Shown: positions 51,601-57,600 of the stretch, in pieces
Position numbering within the stretch: position 1 is the stretch's first letter
Layout of the letters: each line of letters opens with the position of its first letter
Assembly: GCA_038373865.1 (NCBI GenBank)
Contig: JAXGGA010001671.1
Location: 80,161-144,160 of the forward strand
Direction: 5' to 3'
Origin: Uloborus plumipes
Taxonomy: Eukaryota > Arthropoda > Arachnida > Araneae > Uloboridae
DNA: 64,000 nt
The notes under the pieces: model-generated
Seen by the model: the letters and a program-made list of their open reading frames with translations, nothing else
Told to the model about the DNA's origin: nothing
The model's database searches: none
Translations under genes and position numbers: made by a program

Positions 51601-54600
51601 TCGAGCCCGAAACCTCCCCATCCAAAATCAGACTCTTCTGACCACTAGACAAGGTGGAAGGCAGATCAAACTGAGATATTGCTTTTTAAAATTTTGCACT
51701 ATACATTGGATTCAACTGTCATTTTTCCAGAATTCTTTCAAAAATATTTCCCATTCTTAAATGATCAAAGAACATTTAGTCTAAGAGCTAGCAACGTTTT
51801 CGAAACTGAATTTTCAGACGTCTGGCTCTTTAATATATCTTTCCCTATGCTTTTCTAAGCAGCATGCGGGGAGTCTGGCAGTCGAGAGGGGTTGTATTTT
51901 TTACTACGCATCATTTTTCCTGATAAAAATAAGTGATTTTTAAACTGTTGTATGAATGTCATGTCATATATCAAAGGAATGTTCTATTTTTTACCTTTAC
52001 AATGGTTTTTGAATTTGTATTCTAATATAACTAGAAAAGAAGTTACAGACATTTGCATAAAAAGCTTTTGGATTTTTTTTTTTTTTGCACTTTTTAAGTT
52101 TTTTAACAGCTTTGTATTTTGTATGATTTTTAAAGTAGAAATCTAAAAACTGGTAGGATTGCTTATTTCGTCATATGCATCCTTCACATCAAATTTGTTA
52201 AAATCGGAAATGTTGAGGTCAGAAATTTTTTTAATGATTGATTTGAAGTGAAGTTGCACTAAAATGTTTTAAAAACTCCCAATATCACCAGTAAAAGTGT
52301 GATGCGCAGTAAAAAAACCCAACCACTTTTGGCCGCCAGCCACCACGCATGCTACTTAGAAGAGCATAGGGAAAGATATATTAAAGAGCCTTGCGTCTTA
52401 ATATTCTTGTTTTTTTCAACATTGCTAGCACTTGGACTATTTGTATTTAGGTAAAATATGTTTAAGATCCATCTGGTGACAAGAACTCAATTGAATTAAA
52501 AAATGCAGATAAGACTTATGTGCTTAGCCCAGCAAACCCCATAAGATGCGCAGCTTTTAAAAATGTAATAAATCAGTTTCAATGATGATGCATGCAGTTT
52601 TCACATTAAAATTCCATAACAACTCTGATTTATTAGAGGAAAACAATGTCTGACATACAACAAATAGTCATAACGATGCTATGCCACTTCCACTTCTGCA
52701 GTAGTCGCTGTATCACTGCATGATATTAATATTTACATCAAGATGTTAGCTTAGCCTTATGCAGGGGTGGAAAACCAAAAACATTTTTGTATCAGTGAAA
52801 ATGCCAATTTTGTATTAGAATGATCGGTACTGAATCAGATGAACTTGATTTCTTAATAGAATCTTTAATCCTATACAAGAGCACAACACAATCAGAAGCC
52901 AATATAAAATATTTGTAGGAAAAAATGCATAAATGATTTTTAAACCCAATTTGGCAGTAATAGTGCAACTCAAAAAAGTTGACCATTTTTTGAAAATCTT
53001 CGAGATCGTTTAACTAGTAATGCATTAGACAAGTGCCGCTATTGTCATTTGACTCTGTACAAAACTAATCCTTTTCTTGTTAAATCGCCAGACTTTTTTT
53101 GAACATGTTGCATTTGTGTTGCAATTTATTTTATTCACTTGATTTTGAAGTTACATTTTATGTTTTCGTTATGTTTTATACGAGTATTCACTTTAAGTGC
53201 AACGTAAATCTGATGTTTGAAAACAGGTCCGTCATTTCAAAATTACATACATTCAAAGCAACTTTTATCGCAAAAACAACAAAAACTATGCATGAAAAGA
53301 ACACAATCAAAAATAAACCTATTTTGATAGAAAAAATCTGTTCTTTCAAACGGTACTGAGCAAAAGAAGATTGAAAGTGGCAATCTGAGATTTTGCATTA
53401 TGTTTGTTTAGATTTAATGTCACCTTAAATCTGGAAAGAAAAATTTCTACGCATATATAACAGGTTGTACACTTCCTGACAGGTTGTGGATGTTGGTTTT
53501 CTAACAGGTCGTACACAAGATACAGAAAAGCCTATGAGCTCAAATTCACAAAAAGGCTTGACCGTATTAGCAATTAAATGCACTTTAAGTTCTTAACATT
53601 TCAGATCTAGAGAGTTATAAACTTTTTTACAACATAAGCTTAAACTTAGCAGTTCGTTAGCAGACCTGCCATTTTGAAGCACTTTTTTTAGGGATCCTAG
53701 ATGCTTAGGGTTTGGATATTGGAAGCTGAAAATTTGTATATGTTAGTTTTAAAGACATATTTTCACCTCCATAAAATTTCATCCAAATCGGAGGTGGTTA
53801 GAGTAGGAATCGATATGTCTTTCAGCGACTCCGACTCCTTTGGTCCAAAATCTGCCAACTCCGACTCCACAACCCTGATGTTGGCACACAAATTGAATCA
53901 GCACCTGTACCCAACAGGGTCTACCTTTGGACCAATTTTCGTTTGATTTTGCTAGTTACTTCCTAAGATATAGCAATCACCCAAGCGCAGAAAACGTGCG
54001 ATTGCCCCCCCCCCCCCCCCCGGAGGAATTCGCTAACCAAAAGTCAGGTGCACCAGTTCACACGAGGGCACATATATGTAAAAACAATTGTCCGATTTCA
54101 TGCAATAGTTTTTGCTCCACAAAAACTGGTCACACACAAACGGACTCTCTCTCACACACACACACAGATATTTTCCAAAAAATGGTCAAAATGAACTCAG
54201 CCCACCTCAAAACGTACAAAACCATCGAAATTTTCACCAATCCAATACTTTTTTCTTTTTATTAGATGTAGAAGAAAGTAAAATGAAACTTCACTTTTAC
54301 TTATCATAGTACTAGCTAACACTATCTGAAATGTTCTCGAAAAATGATGACACTAACTATCAAAAGTGTCCAACTTTTTAAAAATATGACTCTTAGGTGA
54401 TATTTTTTCTCAAATGCAACATTTGAAAAATCACCATCTATATTTATTAAGACTGAGGTTGCTATGATAAGGGAGCAATCTTGTAATATCATGGCCTTAT
54501 AATTCTGCAACTGATGAAGTTTGAAACATCTTTTGAAATTGTGTTGAAAATATATGCTTTTCTTATTTTCATATCATGGGTAATTTTCCTTTCTTTCAAC

Positions 54601-57600
54601 CATTCAAGCATTATTCCATTTTGTGATATACTTTGCTAGGCTATAATCCACTTTAACTGTATGGTATGCAGCACTGATTGCCCTTATCATTATCACTGAA
54701 TTTGCAAAAATTAGGCAATAATTTTTCAGTGATCCACTTTTACAATTTTTTGCCTTAGTGGTTGGATGTACTTTGATACTTTATAAATTAACTCAGTTGA
54801 TATATCTAATCAATGAGCCGGTGTACAGGACAATTAGTCTCATTCTTTCCTTTTTGTTCTAATAATAGTGTGCACACCTACAAAAGAATCATCTTGCCAA
54901 CACTTACCATGTGTTACATTTTTGTCTAACTAAATTTTGTTCATATAAATCAGATATTGTAGCATCCTCAAGCATTTACGTGCCTAAACTAAAATGTTTG
55001 GCCTTTCACTCAAAACATTCTTTTACACTATCTCTTCCTTTCACTGCATATAATTTTTTTTCCAAGGATTCTTTTTCCATTAAAAATAGATTTCTTTCTG
55101 GTAACACTAGCAGCAATTAACCATTTGAAGAAGTTTTATTCCACATCTGTTTGTCTTACTACAGGGCTATTCCATGAAAAAGTAGCCATTTTGTCCCAAA
55201 CTTGATGGTTCATATATTTCATTAAAAAGTTATAATTTTAAATGGTAAAATGACAAAATCTGCACACAATAAAATTTTGTTCAGTACCCTTTTAAATTCT
55301 TATTTTTAATGAAATATATGACGCGTCACGTACGGGACAAAATGACCGTTTTCCATGGAATAGCCCTAGACACTAGTTGAAATCATCAGTAGTACAGTTT
55401 CCAGATGATGTGCTTTTTCTTTATTCCAATTTTTGTTAAATAGGCTATTCACATATTTTCATCTAGTTGCACTGCACTTAGAAGTAGACAAATCATTCTT
55501 TTAACCAAAAGCAAACACCATCTTCTAGTCAGCACGTAACTAAGACGAAACCATGTACAGATTATTTGGACTACACAAGGGGCACCACGAGCAGATGATC
55601 TGTATCACCTCCACAATTATCTTGCCACACACCTTCACCGTATCAATGTCCTATCATCACCAGAGTGCCAGCTTTGCGGCTTCAGTACTATGAACGCTGA
55701 ACATCTAAAGGGTTTAAAGCAGTAACCGCCCCTAAGCCAGGGCTAAATAAGCACGAAACTGCAGTCCATGGATGGAATAAACGAGCTGGTGGTGTATTGT
55801 ATTGTACCTAAAGGGTTATTCTGTTCTAGACCACACTACAAACTATCTAAGCATCTGCTCTTTTTTTGTTCTTGCGGTTGACAGTTTAGCTTGGTATTTT
55901 TTATTATGTTAGCCTTTTGGCTTATCGCGTCACAAATCCAATTTTTTCTTTCCATTTCGTACCTGGTATAAAGATAATCTTTATTTTCCCATTGGACCTT
56001 TTTTGGCTTAAAATTTTTTTTATTGGTGTTCAGGTAATCCGCTATGTTTGCTTTTTAAGCTGTTTGCTTCTGTTTCCGTTGCTTTTGTCGGATGTCTGTG
56101 CATCCATAAGCTCACAATTTTTTTTTGCATTGAAAAAGGCGTTCCTTGTAAAGCCGAAACACGTGTCTGCAGTATCCCTGCTTATTTGTGCCTTCTTAAC
56201 CTTGTAATTTTCTTTGTATCTAAGCAACCTTCTCCAGGAGAACCATCTTTACTAGTCAGGGTATCATCTAATGGCCCAAAAGCCAAGTGTGGGCGTTGGC
56301 TAAAAAGCCATTATTTCAACCTTTTCAATGTGCTAATTGTTAAAATTAGAAATAAAATGAGCTATTTTAAAATAACATTGGTTAAAACAACTCCCATTTT
56401 TCAAAATACTTAAAAAATGTACAAAACGCAAAATTATTGAAACTAAGCAAAAGATGAAGCACTCTTTTTTCCCCTCTCTTTCACTTATTTGCTCTTTTTT
56501 TTTTTCAATTTTCAATGACAGAAAGTGAATTTAATGGTCACTTCTTTTTTCATAGATAATTACTGGCCTTGTGTCATTCCTTATCTTACTCAGGCAGACT
56601 TTTCCAGGGAACCAATTTTTTTTCAATACTAAGCATTGTTGTCAGAGTCATTCTCATGTAACAGAATTTTCTAATGACAGGGGAGAGGGATTTTCAGTAT
56701 GTTCTAATCATAATGCGTATTTCAATCAAATTCTTCCAAGCAGACAAGTTAACTCTTCACAAACTGAATAAGAACGAAGCGATATAAGAATAAAGCCTAA
56801 AATAAGGGATAAAGAAGAAAAAAAATGTCTTTCGCTCAAAAATAATTGCATTACACTTAAAATCTGATATGTACAAACAGTGACGATAGGCACAGCATAA
56901 AAAATTATTTGTATTTGAGGTTCTCAAGCATATAAAATCTTTAAAGAAGTACTTACGATAATGCCCAGGTAGAAAAATTTATTGGATGAAGGCATTTTCC
57001 TAACCTTTCCTGGGGAGAACAGAGATAAGAAACTGAATACCGGATTTCTTCTTTGAAAGTACAGTATGTACTAATGCATTAGACTCCTTACGGAATAAGG
57101 GTAGGGGTCTTCAGAAAAGTGTAAACACGTGCATCATCTGAATGCTTTTTGGCAAACAGTCTCCCCTCAAGGCGCCTGCCAAAGAGGAGTTGATGACAGC
57201 TTAACGACTTTGTTGTTCTTTCGGAAGGAACACTTGTCGTGGGAGAGGAAAAACATTCTGGAACAAATGAATTTCAGATTTGTTTTGAAGAAAAATTTTT
57301 GCTCTACTAGAATAAAGTTAACTGAGAGTTTTTTTTCCCCAGACCGTTGTGGATAATCCGCCCCACGGATAATCCACTCGTGGATAATAGAGAGTTTACT
57401 GTATATGCATTTTTGCATCGGAATGAAAACCAGCATTTTAATCCTATTTTTAAATAACTTTGTTCCTTCTATGATGTAAAATGTAACTTTATTGATTTTC
57501 TTTTTATGCATATAAAACATGTGTTTGAACTTCAAACACTCAATGCTCTCACAAAATCATTGTTTTAAAAAACGTTGATTTGAAAAGAAGTTCATTATAA

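Noticed and set aside
51590..51658. Functional tRNA gene on the minus strand
   Set aside because: The head resembles tRNA, but the stems do not pair fully and a SINE-type tail follows.
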